From contig NZ_JABBDY010000004.1 in the NCBI RefSeq assembly GCF_012847295.1, forward strand, positions 248,001-312,000: 64,000 bases of DNA. The letters are read 5' to 3'. This DNA comes from Microbacterium sp. MF43 (GTDB lineage: Bacteria; Actinomycetota; Actinomycetes; Actinomycetales; Microbacteriaceae). Below the pieces are notes generated by a model. That model saw nothing but the letters and a program-made list of their open reading frames with translations. It was not told where the DNA came from and did not search any database. Below, in pieces: positions 44,671 to 52,991 of this stretch. Position 1 is the first letter of the stretch; every line of letters begins with the position of its first letter. A program made the translations under genes and the position numbers.

Positions 44671-46430
44671 TCGGGCGCGGTGCACTCCCCGGCTTCCTCG
44701 CGGCCCAGGGAACGGTCCAGCGGCCGGACCCTGACTCGGGCACGGGAAGACGCGTCGGTCCGGTCGATCTCACCCACTGGGGCCTCGACGGCCGGGCCGA
44801 CGCCGAGCTGCTCGTCCTGTCGCCCATCTCCCGCGTCGCACACGGGGCCGTCTCCCGGCGGCGGATCCGGGAGGGGATGGCGGGCGACCCGGCGATGATC
44901 GGCGCAATGCTGCCGCCCTTCGCAGCCGCGGAGGCGAGCGTGCGGGGCGTCACGATGGCCGCGGACTCGATGGGCTTCCGGCCGCTGTTCCACAGCGCTC
45001 CCGGCGGGGGACCGGCGGTGATGTCGACGTCGGCGCTCGTGGCCGGACGGGCGATCGGCGCCGGACCCGACGATGTGGCCGTCGCGGTCCAGTCGCTGCT
45101 CGGCTGGCAGCTCGGTCAGCGGACACTGTCGGCGGGGATCAGCAAGCTCTCGCCCGGGCACGTCGCGACGCTTGGGGCCGACGGTGTCCGCGTCACAGGC
45201 GCGGAGTTCGAGGAGCCGGCTGAGATCGGGCTGGCCGACGCCGTCTCCGAGGCCGTCGAGCTGCTGCGCACGTCGCTCGAAGCGCTCTTGGACGACCATC
45301 CGGACGCTGTCCTGCAACTGACGGGCGGCCAGGACTCCCGGCTGCTGCTCAGCGCGGTCCATCCCGCTCGGCGCCGCGGACTTCGCGCGCTCACGCTCGC
45401 CGTTCCCGGCAGCGGCGACGTCGCGATGGCATCGCAGCTCGCCGCCAGGTTCGGCTTGGAGCATCAGGTGCGAGAACTCGACGGACTGGACGGAGTCGAT
45501 CCGGCGGATGCCTGGGATGAGGTCTGCGAAGCGGCGAGAGCTCTCGACGGGATGGCCGATCCGATCGCGTTCGCTGCGCTCGCGCTGACGGAGCGGGGAA
45601 CGGACGCGCCCGTGCGCATCTCGGGTCTGGGCGGCGAGGTCGCACGCGGCTTCTATTACGTCGGCGTCGTCCGCGACCGGACCTATACGCGTCGGGATTC
45701 CGAGCGGCTCGCCGCGTGGCGGATGTTCGCGAACGAGTCGGTGGAACACGGCATGCTCGACGAGGAGTTCGCCGCCTGGGCGCGCGAGACCGCGGTCGAC
45801 GAGGTGGACCGCGCGCTTCGCGGGGGAGGCGCGGAGTGGTATCGCGCGACGGACGCCCTGTATCTCAGGCACCGGATGCAGCGGTGGGCCGGTGCGACCG
45901 ACACCGCGGCCGACTATGAGCGCATTCTCATCAATCCGATGCTGGATGCCCGGTTCCTCGATATCGCGACGCGGCTCGCGCCGCACGATAAGGCCGGCTC
46001 GCGATTCCTCGGGCAGCTTCAGATGGCACTCGACCCCGAGCTCGGACGACTGCCCCTCGAAGGACGACTGGCACCGCAGGCGTACGCCCATCCGACGGCG
46101 AGGACCGCCGTGTCGGACGCGGCCGGCCGGGCGGGCCGGCTGGCGCGCAAGGCGCTCCAGCGGCTGAACCGGGGGAATCGCGCGCCTGCCGGCGGAGACA
46201 CGCTCGCCGGACTGGTGGTCGCGTATTGGCGCGCGCATCCTGAAGTCGTCGCTCCGCTCGCGCGTGGACCCTTCGTGCGCGCCGACTGGATCGCAGACGT
46301 TCTCGCGCGACGGATCGAGCCTCGTCCGAGCTCCGTCGCCTTCGCGACGAACCTGCTCGTGGCCGCCGGATCCGATGCGCCAGACGGCGCGCTGGCCCGC
46401 CCCGAAGAGGAGAGGAAGATGAGGCGATGA
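44667..46430 (+). CDS. Asparagine-synthetase-like protein
   Basis: 587 residues from ATG 44667 (ATGA overlap with the ACP stop). Residues ~1-180 correspond to an N-terminal glutaminase-like domain, but there is no Cys at position 2 (it begins MIGRG), so glutamine hydrolysis by the usual mechanism is unlikely. Residues ~200-480 are the synthetase domain with the PP-loop LTGGQDSRLL, which binds ATP, and ISGLGGEVARGFYY. Such proteins make amides or other acyl-N bonds by adenylating a carboxylate. Following an ACP, it may join the ACP-bound group to an amine, for example on an amino sugar (inference). Confidence 0.82.
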   Translation: MIGRGALPGFLAAQGTVQRPDPDSGTGRRVGPVDLTHWGLDGRADAELLVLSPISRVAHGAVSRRRIREGMAGDPAMIGAMLPPFAAAEASVRGVTMAADSMGFRPLFHSAPGGGPAVMSTSALVAGRAIGAGPDDVAVAVQSLLGWQLGQRTLSAGISKLSPGHVATLGADGVRVTGAEFEEPAEIGLADAVSEAVELLRTSLEALLDDHPDAVLQLTGGQDSRLLLSAVHPARRRGLRALTLAVPGSGDVAMASQLAARFGLEHQVRELDGLDGVDPADAWDEVCEAARALDGMADPIAFAALALTERGTDAPVRISGLGGEVARGFYYVGVVRDRTYTRRDSERLAAWRMFANESVEHGMLDEEFAAWARETAVDEVDRALRGGGAEWYRATDALYLRHRMQRWAGATDTAADYERILINPMLDARFLDIATRLAPHDKAGSRFLGQLQMALDPELGRLPLEGRLAPQAYAHPTARTAVSDAAGRAGRLARKALQRLNRGNRAPAGGDTLAGLVVAYWRAHPEVVAPLARGPFVRADWIADVLARRIEPRPSSVAFATNLLVAAGSDAPDGALARPEEERKMRR

Positions 46431-46453
46431 GAGTATGCTCATCGCCGTCAGCT

Positions 46454-46482
46454 TTGAGGGCGCCCCTGACGTGGGCTCTAAT
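46454..46482 (+). promoter_or_regulatory. Promoter of the DUF4082/beta-helix gene
   Basis: TTGAGG (46454-46459) and TCTAAT (46477-46482) are exactly 17 bases apart, the best sigma-70-like pair in this region; transcription would start near 46489. It gives the second secreted DUF4082 gene its own promoter within the cluster. Confidence 0.6.
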
Positions 46483-46511
46483 AGGGCTGGTCCACGCAAG
46501 AAAACGTCAGG
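46465..46511. other. Inverted repeat spanning the -10 region of the DUF4082/beta-helix promoter
   Basis: CCTGACGT (46465-46472) and ACGTCAGG (46504-46511) are perfect complements flanking the -10 box and predicted start of transcription. The left arm lies upstream of +1, so this suits a DNA operator better than an mRNA hairpin. Confidence 0.45.
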
Positions 46512-46520
46512 TATCGCTCT

Positions 46521-48068
46521 ATGCATTCGGTTCAGACCCTCGCTCACCCTCGGCACGCGGCCCTCCCGCGACGGAAGCAGCGGCCGATCGCACTGCTCGT
46601 CGCCGCGGTCGTCGCCGCACTGATCGTCAGCCTCGCGGTGTTCTCGCCGTCCGCCGGTGCCGCCGTCGTTCCCGGCTCACTCTTCGGCGGACGCACCCCC
46701 ACCGGCCTGACCTCTCACTCCGACCGCGCGTCGGTCGAGGTCGGCACCAAGTTCACCGTCGTGACCTCGGGCGTCGCCTCGGGCGTGAGCTTCTACAAGA
46801 CCCGCAACAACACCGGTACGCACGTCGGCACGCTGTGGACCGAGCGGGGGACGAAGCTGGCGTCGGTCACCTTCACGCGCGAGTCGGCGACGGGCTGGCA
46901 GACCGCGCGCTTCGCCAAGCCGGTGACTCTGCAGGCGGGGAAGCGCTACGTCGTGTCCTATCACGCTCCGCGCGGTCAGTACGCGGTGAAGCGGTACTTC
47001 AGCGCGAGGTCCCTGTCGAGCGCCCTGAAGCTGGAGGCGAGTTCGGGCGTCTTCCGCTACGGCGGCAAGGTCGCCTTCCCGACCTCTACGTACAAGAGCA
47101 GCCAGTACCTCGTGGATGTCCTGTTCACGCCGACCAGGGTGGCGGCGGCGCCTGCTCCTGCGCCGGCCCCGACGACTCCACCGGCACCGGCACCGACGCC
47201 AACGCCGACCCCCACGCCCACGCCGACCCCGACGCCGACCCCGACGCCGACTCCTCCGGCGCCGGCACCTGCCCCGGCACCGGCGCCGTCCACCGGATTC
47301 CCGTCGGCGTCCAACACGGGCGTCCCGGCCGGAACCTCTCTGTCGGCGTACACCGGACCGTGCACGATCACGACCGCGGGTACCGTCATCGACGCCAAGA
47401 TCGTCAACTGCTCCCTGTCGATCCGCGCCGCCGGCGTGAAGATCACCCGCTCGAAGATCAACGGCACCGTCTACACGGGCACCGACGGGTCGGGGTCGTT
47501 CTCGATCGCCGACAGCAATGTCGACATCGGGGACCGCATGGGCACCGGTATCGGAGACGCCAACTTCACGGCCACACGCGTCCACGTGACCGGCGGGAAC
47601 CGCTCGATCAACTGCTTCCTGAACTGCACGGTCCAGTCCTCGTACGTCCACGGCCAGTTCCGCGACGAGAGCGGCACCGCGCACGAATCGGGCATCCGTG
47701 TCGGCTCGGGCAGCACCATCCGCGGGAACACGATCGCCTGCGACGCCCCCGATGTTCCGCCGGACGCGGGCTGCTCGGCAGCGCTCACCGGCTACGGCGA
47801 CTTCGCCGTCGTCCAGGACAACGTGATCGACGGCAACCTGTTCCTTCCGACCACCGGCGGGTTCTGCGCCTATGGCGGATCGACGGCGGGCAAGCCGTAT
47901 TCGGCGGGGGTGAACGACATCAGGTTCACGAACAACGTGTTCACGCGAGGTGCCGGCGGCAAGTGCGGCTACTGGGGCGCGATCACCTCGTTCGACGTCA
48001 ACGCGCCGGGCAACGTGTGGAGCAACAACAAGTGGTCCGACGGGACGCTGGTCGCACCGGCGAACTGA
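46521..48068 (+). CDS. Secreted protein: DUF4082 domain, Pro-Thr linker, right-handed beta-helix
   Basis: 515 residues. A basic N-terminus (PRRKQR) is followed by a hydrophobic stretch at ~24-48 ending in SAGAA, a signal peptide or anchor. One DUF4082 domain occupies ~52-205 (VSFYKTRNNTGTHVGTLW, GWQTARF, YLVDVLF). A Pro-Thr/Pro-Ala linker spans ~208-255, and a parallel beta-helix fills ~260-515, with repeating short strands such as ITRSKINGTVY and IRVGSGSTIRGNTI and several Cys pairs. Beta-helices of this type commonly bind or cleave polysaccharide. With the giant protein at 25558 it brackets the glycan and ACP genes. No catalytic residues can be assigned. Confidence 0.85.
   Translation: MHSVQTLAHPRHAALPRRKQRPIALLVAAVVAALIVSLAVFSPSAGAAVVPGSLFGGRTPTGLTSHSDRASVEVGTKFTVVTSGVASGVSFYKTRNNTGTHVGTLWTERGTKLASVTFTRESATGWQTARFAKPVTLQAGKRYVVSYHAPRGQYAVKRYFSARSLSSALKLEASSGVFRYGGKVAFPTSTYKSSQYLVDVLFTPTRVAAAPAPAPAPTTPPAPAPTPTPTPTPTPTPTPTPTPTPPAPAPAPAPAPSTGFPSASNTGVPAGTSLSAYTGPCTITTAGTVIDAKIVNCSLSIRAAGVKITRSKINGTVYTGTDGSGSFSIADSNVDIGDRMGTGIGDANFTATRVHVTGGNRSINCFLNCTVQSSYVHGQFRDESGTAHESGIRVGSGSTIRGNTIACDAPDVPPDAGCSAALTGYGDFAVVQDNVIDGNLFLPTTGGFCAYGGSTAGKPYSAGVNDIRFTNNVFTRGAGGKCGYWGAITSFDVNAPGNVWSNNKWSDGTLVAPAN
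47190..47252 (+). repeat. Low-complexity CCGACG/CCGACC repeat coding a Pro-Thr linker
   Basis: Tandem Pro-Thr codons within the DUF4082/beta-helix gene. The repeat is in frame, so length changes would alter only the spacer between the two domains. Confidence 0.75.
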
Positions 48069-48078
48069 CGTCCGGGAG

Positions 48079-48945
48079 TCACCACTCCAGCAGGACGAGT
48101 TCGCTGTAGAGATCGTCGATCTCGGCGGCGGGAACGTCCTTCGCACGGAACATCTTCGGGCGCGGGCGGGCGAGCACCCGCCCGCGCCCGAAGACCTCCG
48201 GCAGCACGCGGCGCTCGACCAGCGTCGCGACGGCGCCGTGATGCACCAGCAGGTGGGCGCCGACGGCCCGCCATGCGCGGACGAGCAGAGCCCGGTCGCC
48301 CCCCGCGTGGAGCACCGTCGCGAACACCGGGAGGCCCTTGCGCCGCACCTTGCGCACCATGAGGTATGCCGAGCTCTCACCCGATCGGATCGTCAGATGG
48401 CGGACGGCGCGGGCCCCGCGGTGGTCTCTCAGCAGCCGGACGTCCTCTCCGGTGACGGTCGCCTCCGCGACCATGGGATCGCTCGAGATCCGGATGCCTC
48501 GCGGTGCCACCCGCGGAAGGTTGAGCGCGAGCGACGTGGCGGTGTCGAGATGATCGAAACCGAGTCTCTCGTTGAGGGCGATCACATTCCCACTGGGAGA
48601 CAGGTCGGTGAAGACGAGCCCGGGCTGCCCCAGCACCGCACGCACAAGGCGCAAGCTGTGCGGGCGATACTCCTCGAGGACGCAGAAGGCGGCGAGGTTG
48701 CAGACCCTCGCCGCGGCGCCCGCCAGGACGCGATCGGCGTAGACGGCCACATACGCGCCGACGATCCGGCCGGATGCCTCGATCAGGAATCCGTGGTTCG
48801 CCGCATCGGTCGACCAGGGCGGCGCGAACAGCGCGGACCATCGGTGCACGGGAATCCGGCGGTTCAGTTGGGCGTGGAGGAACGCGCAGACGGCAGCGGC
48901 GTCGTCCGCTCCGATCGGGCGGAGCACGACGTCGGTGGCGTTCAT
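48079..48945 (-). CDS. GNAT-family acetyltransferase-like protein
   Basis: 288 residues from ATG 48945, seven bases behind a TACGAT box. The first ~150 residues fit a GNAT fold: VVLRPIGADDAAAVCAFL, GRIVGAYVAVYADR, ARVCNLAAFCVLEEYRPHS and NVIALNERLGFDHLD. The remaining ~130 residues form a second unit (HLTIRSGESSAYLMV, VFATVLHAGGD) that may be a degenerate second GNAT domain. Proteins of this kind occur in capsule and exopolysaccharide loci, where they may acylate sugars. It is convergent with the DUF4082/beta-helix gene ten bases away and divergent from the Wzz-like gene. Substrate unknown. Confidence 0.7.
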   Translation of the reverse strand: MNATDVVLRPIGADDAAAVCAFLHAQLNRRIPVHRWSALFAPPWSTDAANHGFLIEASGRIVGAYVAVYADRVLAGAAARVCNLAAFCVLEEYRPHSLRLVRAVLGQPGLVFTDLSPSGNVIALNERLGFDHLDTATSLALNLPRVAPRGIRISSDPMVAEATVTGEDVRLLRDHRGARAVRHLTIRSGESSAYLMVRKVRRKGLPVFATVLHAGGDRALLVRAWRAVGAHLLVHHGAVATLVERRVLPEVFGRGRVLARPRPKMFRAKDVPAAEIDDLYSELVLLEW

Positions 48946-48952
48946 GGGCCGA

Positions 48953-48958
48953 ATCGTA
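48953..48958 (-). promoter_or_regulatory. -10 box of a leaderless GNAT transcript
   Basis: TACGAT on the minus strand, seven bases from the ATG at 48945. Confidence 0.5.
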
Positions 48959-49004
48959 CGGCAGATCTCGGCGACCAGACGTAGCCCTCGGCCGATTCCT
49001 GCCC

Positions 49005-49010
49005 TACTCT
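49005..49010 (+). promoter_or_regulatory. -10 box for the Wzz-like/Wzy operon
   Basis: TACTCT, giving a start near 49017 and a leader of about 26 bases that contains GGGGGAGG eight bases before ATG 49043. No clear -35 hexamer is visible. Confidence 0.45.
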
Positions 49011-49042
49011 GTAGTCAGCCTGCACTGGGGGAGGCTGTGTTC

Positions 49043-49762
49043 ATGACCGTCCGCGAGATCCTGATCGCGATGGCGCGACGTTGGTACGTCGTCCTCGCGC
49101 TGCTCGCCATGGCGCTCCTTCTCGGCATGCTCCTTCTGCGCGACGGTGGGGTCTATTCGACGCGGACGGTCGTATCGTTCATGTTCCCGACGAGCACGAG
49201 CCTCTCGGCGAGCAACGGCACGACGGATGAGAGCCTCATCGCGTTCGCCGGCGCGGTGGCGCAGGAGATCAACAACGGCCGACCGGCGGCCACCTATTCG
49301 GAGGACGCCGCCCCCTTCTACGGTGCCGGCGTGCGCGAGGGCGTCCTTGTGAGCCTGCCGTATTCGGGCAACCAATGGGCGACCGACTTCTCGGTGGCCG
49401 AGGTCGAGATCCAGGTCGTCGGGCGGTCCCGGGAATGGGTCGAGGAGACGCAGGCCGACCTCGTCGCCAAGGTGCTGCGCCTGGCCGAGGAGCGGCAGGA
49501 CGAACTCGCCGTGCCGACGGATCAGAGGATCGAGATCTCGGTCGTGCCGCTCACCCTGGCGATTGAGCGCATCGTGGCGGGCAGGGTCGGAACCCTCGCA
49601 GCATTCGCGGCGCTGGTCGCCGCTGCACTCCTCGTCGCGGGGTGGGTGGCGGCACGGTGGGAGTCGGCCTCGGCGCTGCCGCGATCGAGCGCCGCCCGAG
49701 TGACGCGGGGCCGCGTGCCCGCGCGCGCCCGTCCCCTGCCCGCAAAGGAGGTGCGACCGTGA
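49043..49762 (+). CDS. Wzz-like polysaccharide chain-length/co-polymerase protein 1
   Basis: 239 residues from ATG 49043, eight bases after GGGGGAGG; a GTG six bases earlier is too close to that site. Membrane helices at ~13-33 and ~180-203 enclose an extracytoplasmic domain, the layout of Wzz/CapA co-polymerases. There is no tyrosine-kinase domain, and the C-terminus is a short basic tail. It would set chain length together with the polymerase encoded two genes downstream. Sequence motifs of the family are weak, so the call rests mainly on topology and context. Confidence 0.72.
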   Translation: MTVREILIAMARRWYVVLALLAMALLLGMLLLRDGGVYSTRTVVSFMFPTSTSLSASNGTTDESLIAFAGAVAQEINNGRPAATYSEDAAPFYGAGVREGVLVSLPYSGNQWATDFSVAEVEIQVVGRSREWVEETQADLVAKVLRLAEERQDELAVPTDQRIEISVVPLTLAIERIVAGRVGTLAAFAALVAAALLVAGWVAARWESASALPRSSAARVTRGRVPARARPLPAKEVRP

Positions 49763-50643
49763 ATATCGCTGAAGTGACGCGCGGACTCCGGCGTCGCTGG
49801 TACATCGTCATCCCTGGGCTCATCGTGGCCGTGGCGACGGCGATCGCCGCCTGGTTCGTGGTCGAGCCCGGGTACGAGCGCACCGCGACCCAGCTGCTTC
49901 TGCCGGGAGCGCGATCGGTGCCCGAAGACGGGAACCCGTTCCTCTTCCTCGGCGGACTCACCAACGCCGCCGATGTCCTCGTCCGTGCCGTGGGCTCCGA
50001 GAACGTTCTGAACGAGATCGAGGAGCAGTACCCCGGGGTCGAGATCGAGGTGACACGGGACGGGTCGACGGCCGGGCCGGTCATCCTCATCACGGTGACC
50101 GCTCCGACCGACGACGGTGCGGCGGCCGTGATCGACACTCTGGTGACGCGGACGTCGGACGTGCTCGAGGAGCTCCAGACGGAGGAGGGGATCACCGCCG
50201 CGAACCAGATGACCGTCATCCCCGTCACCGTCGACGCGACCAGCGTGCCGCAGCAGCGCGACCGCTATCTCGCGGTGGCGCTCGCCGGGATCGGCGTCGC
50301 CGTGCTGGTGGTCCTCCTCGCGAGCCTCGTCGATGGGCTCGCGTTGCAGCGTCGGCGGAGGGGCACGTCTTCGGCGGCCGCCGAAGACGAAGCGAGCAGC
50401 CGCCCCGACACGGTGGCGGAGGGCGGCCCCGTGCGGGAGCCGGACGGTGGGGGCACCGATGCGCCGGGCTGGGCGCCTGAGCCGAGCCGCAAGCAGGGGC
50501 GCCCGTTCGTCCTGCACCCGGACTCCGACCTCGCCCGCGCGTCGGAGGCCGCCGAGCCGCTCGCCGAGGCGGAGGGGGGCGTCGCTGCGGAGGATTCCTC
50601 CGGCAGCGGTCTGGAGCGCACCGAGGCCACGCCGTCGAGATGA
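49759..50643 (+). CDS. Wzz-like polysaccharide chain-length/co-polymerase protein 2
   Basis: 294 residues from GTG 49759 (GTGA overlap), with AAAGGAGGTG just upstream. An N-terminal helix at ~15-38, an extracytoplasmic domain (TATQLLLPGARSV, LITVTAPTDDGAAAVIDTLV) and a second helix at ~170-193 repeat the Wzz layout. It then has a ~95-residue acidic, disordered cytoplasmic tail lacking any kinase motif. Two consecutive Wzz-like proteins of different tail length suggest a hetero-oligomer. Together with the polymerase gene that it overlaps, it should control polymer length. Confidence 0.75.
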   Translation: MNIAEVTRGLRRRWYIVIPGLIVAVATAIAAWFVVEPGYERTATQLLLPGARSVPEDGNPFLFLGGLTNAADVLVRAVGSENVLNEIEEQYPGVEIEVTRDGSTAGPVILITVTAPTDDGAAAVIDTLVTRTSDVLEELQTEEGITAANQMTVIPVTVDATSVPQQRDRYLAVALAGIGVAVLVVLLASLVDGLALQRRRRGTSSAAAEDEASSRPDTVAEGGPVREPDGGGTDAPGWAPEPSRKQGRPFVLHPDSDLARASEAAEPLAEAEGGVAAEDSSGSGLERTEATPSR

Positions 50644-52028
50644 GCGGTACCGACGCACCCCTGGCCCCGGCCCCGGTCCCCGCGAGCCGGCACCCGGTGG
50701 TGCCCGTCCGCCGCCGGATCGACCCCGTGACGCTGCTCACCGTCTACCTCGTGCTGCTGCTGGCCGTGCCGTCGAACACGACGATCGCCGCGCTCGGCTC
50801 GCTGGGTCGCCCGTCGCTGCTGTGGGGGCTGGTGCTGATGGTCTTCTGGGCCGTCTCGAGGCTTCAGGCCAGGTCGTTCGATGTGCGCGGCGTGTCTCAG
50901 CCTGTCCGCTTCGCCTTCGGCGCACTCGTGGTCGTCGCGCTCGTGAGCTTCGCTGTCGCCCTCCTGCGCGGCCAGCCGAGCGATCAGGTCAGTCCCGCGT
51001 TCACGGCGCTCCTCCGACTCGCATCCTGGGCAGGCGTGTTCCTCGTGGCGATCGACGGACTGCGGACGATGAACGACCTCGCGCGGATGGTCCGCGCGGT
51101 GGTGATCGGCGCGAGCCTCCTTGCCGCGCTCGGCATCGCCCAGTTCCTGACCGGTCAGGCCATCATCGACTTCTGGAGCAGCCTCCCCGGGCTGTCCGGC
51201 CCAGGGGCGGGCGTGGCGGAACGCGGCGGGGTCGTGCGGTCGGCAGGCACCGCCATCCATCCTCTCGAATACGCTTCGACGATCACCGCGGTCCTCCCCC
51301 TGGCGATCGCCGCAGGCGCCTCGCGCGGATTCCGGTGGCGGCACGGCCCGGCCACTCTGGTGTGGTGGCTTCCGGTGGCCCTCATCGCGGTGTCGTCCTT
51401 GGTCGGCGTGTCGCGCTCGGCCGTCATCGGCTTCGCGATCGGGGCCATCGGAATGATCCCCGCACTTCCGCGTCGGTTCCGCTTCGGCGTTCTCGCGGGC
51501 GGTCTCGGCCTCGCGGCCGTGGTCGTCGTCGCCATCCCCGGGCTCCTCTCGACGACACTGGGGCTGTTCACCGGCGCCGGAGACGACCCCAGCACCCTGT
51601 CGCGCGTGAACGGACTCGACCGCGCGCCCGAGTTCATCGCGAGCTCTCCGGTCGTCGGGTCGGGCTTCGGCATCTTCCTGCCGAGGTACTACATCTTCGA
51701 CAACCAGTGGGTGCTGATGGCGGTCGAGCTCGGACTGCTCGGCATCATCGCCTTCGCCGGCTTCCTCGCGGCCGCGGTCTGGAGCGCAGCGCGCGCGCGG
51801 GCGGCATCGACGGAGCGCGACGTGCGGCTCCTCGGCTACGCCCTCGCCGTGTCGATGATCGTGATCGGCGTCATGTTCGCGTTCTTCGACGGGCTGTCCT
51901 TCCCGATCAGCGCGGGCGTGCTGTTCCTCCTCGCGGGGATGTGCGGCAGCATCCGGACCGTCGGAGCCGCGGACGCGGCGATCCGTGCACTTCAGCCGGT
52001 CATCCGCTCCGCGCCCGAAGACGAGTGA
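50640..52028 (+). CDS. Wzy-type polymerase / O-antigen ligase-like protein
   Basis: 462 residues from ATG 50640 (ATGA overlap), with about eleven membrane helices. Between the middle helices is a ~60-residue outside loop (QAIIDFWSSLPGLSGPG, ERGGVVRSAGTAIHPLEYA), and the segment GVSRSAVIGFAIGAIGM follows, the pattern of the Wzy_C family. A second loop with RAPEFIASSPVVGSGFG precedes the last helices. It should join repeat units outside the membrane, or transfer the finished chain to an acceptor; these two cannot be separated by sequence. Confidence 0.88.
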   Translation: MSGTDAPLAPAPVPASRHPVVPVRRRIDPVTLLTVYLVLLLAVPSNTTIAALGSLGRPSLLWGLVLMVFWAVSRLQARSFDVRGVSQPVRFAFGALVVVALVSFAVALLRGQPSDQVSPAFTALLRLASWAGVFLVAIDGLRTMNDLARMVRAVVIGASLLAALGIAQFLTGQAIIDFWSSLPGLSGPGAGVAERGGVVRSAGTAIHPLEYASTITAVLPLAIAAGASRGFRWRHGPATLVWWLPVALIAVSSLVGVSRSAVIGFAIGAIGMIPALPRRFRFGVLAGGLGLAAVVVVAIPGLLSTTLGLFTGAGDDPSTLSRVNGLDRAPEFIASSPVVGSGFGIFLPRYYIFDNQWVLMAVELGLLGIIAFAGFLAAAVWSAARARAASTERDVRLLGYALAVSMIVIGVMFAFFDGLSFPISAGVLFLLAGMCGSIRTVGAADAAIRALQPVIRSAPEDE

Positions 52029-52034
52029 GCCGTG

Positions 52035-52961
52035 TCACACCCGCACACCGGCGAGCCAGTCAGGACTCTTGGCGGTGCGCATCCGCCGCACGCTCACCAG
52101 GTCGCGGATCGCGGCTCGGCTCGTCGCTCGACCGAGCAGCGCCCGGCTGGCCTCACGGGCTGCCGTGGCGAACCAGAAGAGACCGGTGGCCAGGACGCCG
52201 TGACGTCGCGCGTAGAGCTGCACCCGATTGGCGACGAGCAGCGACCATTGGCCCGGCGACGTCGACGAGCCGCCTTCGAGGTGGCGCGCCCCCGCGCCGG
52301 GCTCGAATCGCGTCGCGAAGCCGCGGTCGCGGGCGCGCAGTTCGAACTCGGTCTCCTCGGAGTAGAGGAAGAAGGACTCGTCCCAGGGTCCGCACGCGCT
52401 GAGGCATGCCGCGCTGATGAGCTGCGTGGATCCCTCCGCCCAATCCGTGTCGCGCGCCGCTTCGTAGAGCTCGGGCCGCGTCACGACCTCGCCGAGGAGG
52501 GGATGCCGCCCGGCCCGCTCGGCGCCGAGCAGGGCGTCCCCCCACGCGCGCAGCAGCGTCGGTTCGCGCCGCATCGACCAGATCACCTCACCTCGGGCGT
52601 CGATGAGGCGCGGAACCACCACGCCCACCGCCGGCGTCAATGCGCCGTAGAGGGCACGGACGCAGCCCGGCGCGAGGCGCACGTCGGCATTGAGCACCAG
52701 ATACGCGTCGCGGTCTCCCGCGGCGGCGACGGCGGCATTCACGCCGGCGGCGTAGCCGCGGTTCGCGCCGACCTCGACGATGACCGCATCGTGTGCGCGG
52801 CGGCGCACCTCGGCCACGGTGCCGTCGGTCGAGGCGTTGTCGGCCACGACCAGGACCCAGTCCGTGCCCGCCGCTCCCGCGGGGAGGGACGCCACCAGAT
52901 CCGCGATGAGTGGTGCGCTCTCGTACGTCACGACGCAGATCGCGATGCGAGGACCGGTCAT
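52035..52961 (-). CDS. GT2-family glycosyltransferase (rhamnosyltransferase-like)
   Basis: 308 residues from ATG 52961, with AGGGGAGGG upstream; the frame extends further upstream but without a domain. GT-A motifs: ICVVTYESAPLIADLV, VVADNASTDGTV, NRGYAAGVNAAV, the metal-binding LNADVRL and the acceptor region FFLYSEETEFELRARD, all as in dTDP-rhamnosyl and related transferases. It would add one sugar to the lipid-linked repeat unit. It is convergent with the polymerase gene (six bases) and divergent from VanZ. Confidence 0.9.
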   Translation of the reverse strand: MTGPRIAICVVTYESAPLIADLVASLPAGAAGTDWVLVVADNASTDGTVAEVRRRAHDAVIVEVGANRGYAAGVNAAVAAAGDRDAYLVLNADVRLAPGCVRALYGALTPAVGVVVPRLIDARGEVIWSMRREPTLLRAWGDALLGAERAGRHPLLGEVVTRPELYEAARDTDWAEGSTQLISAACLSACGPWDESFFLYSEETEFELRARDRGFATRFEPGAGARHLEGGSSTSPGQWSLLVANRVQLYARRHGVLATGLFWFATAAREASRALLGRATSRAAIRDLVSVRRMRTAKSPDWLAGVRV

Positions 52962-52991
52962 GCGGCCCTCCCCTGAGAACGCCCGGATCCG

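Noticed and set aside
41603-46430. A complete exosortase A / PEP-CTERM system.
   Set aside because: Only the ligase, decarboxylase, ACP and Asn-synthetase-like members are present. No exosortase-like membrane protease or C-terminal PEP motif was found in the window.
47190-47252. CRISPR-like or intergenic tandem repeat.
   Set aside because: The repeat is in frame and encodes a Pro-Thr spacer; there are no unique spacers.
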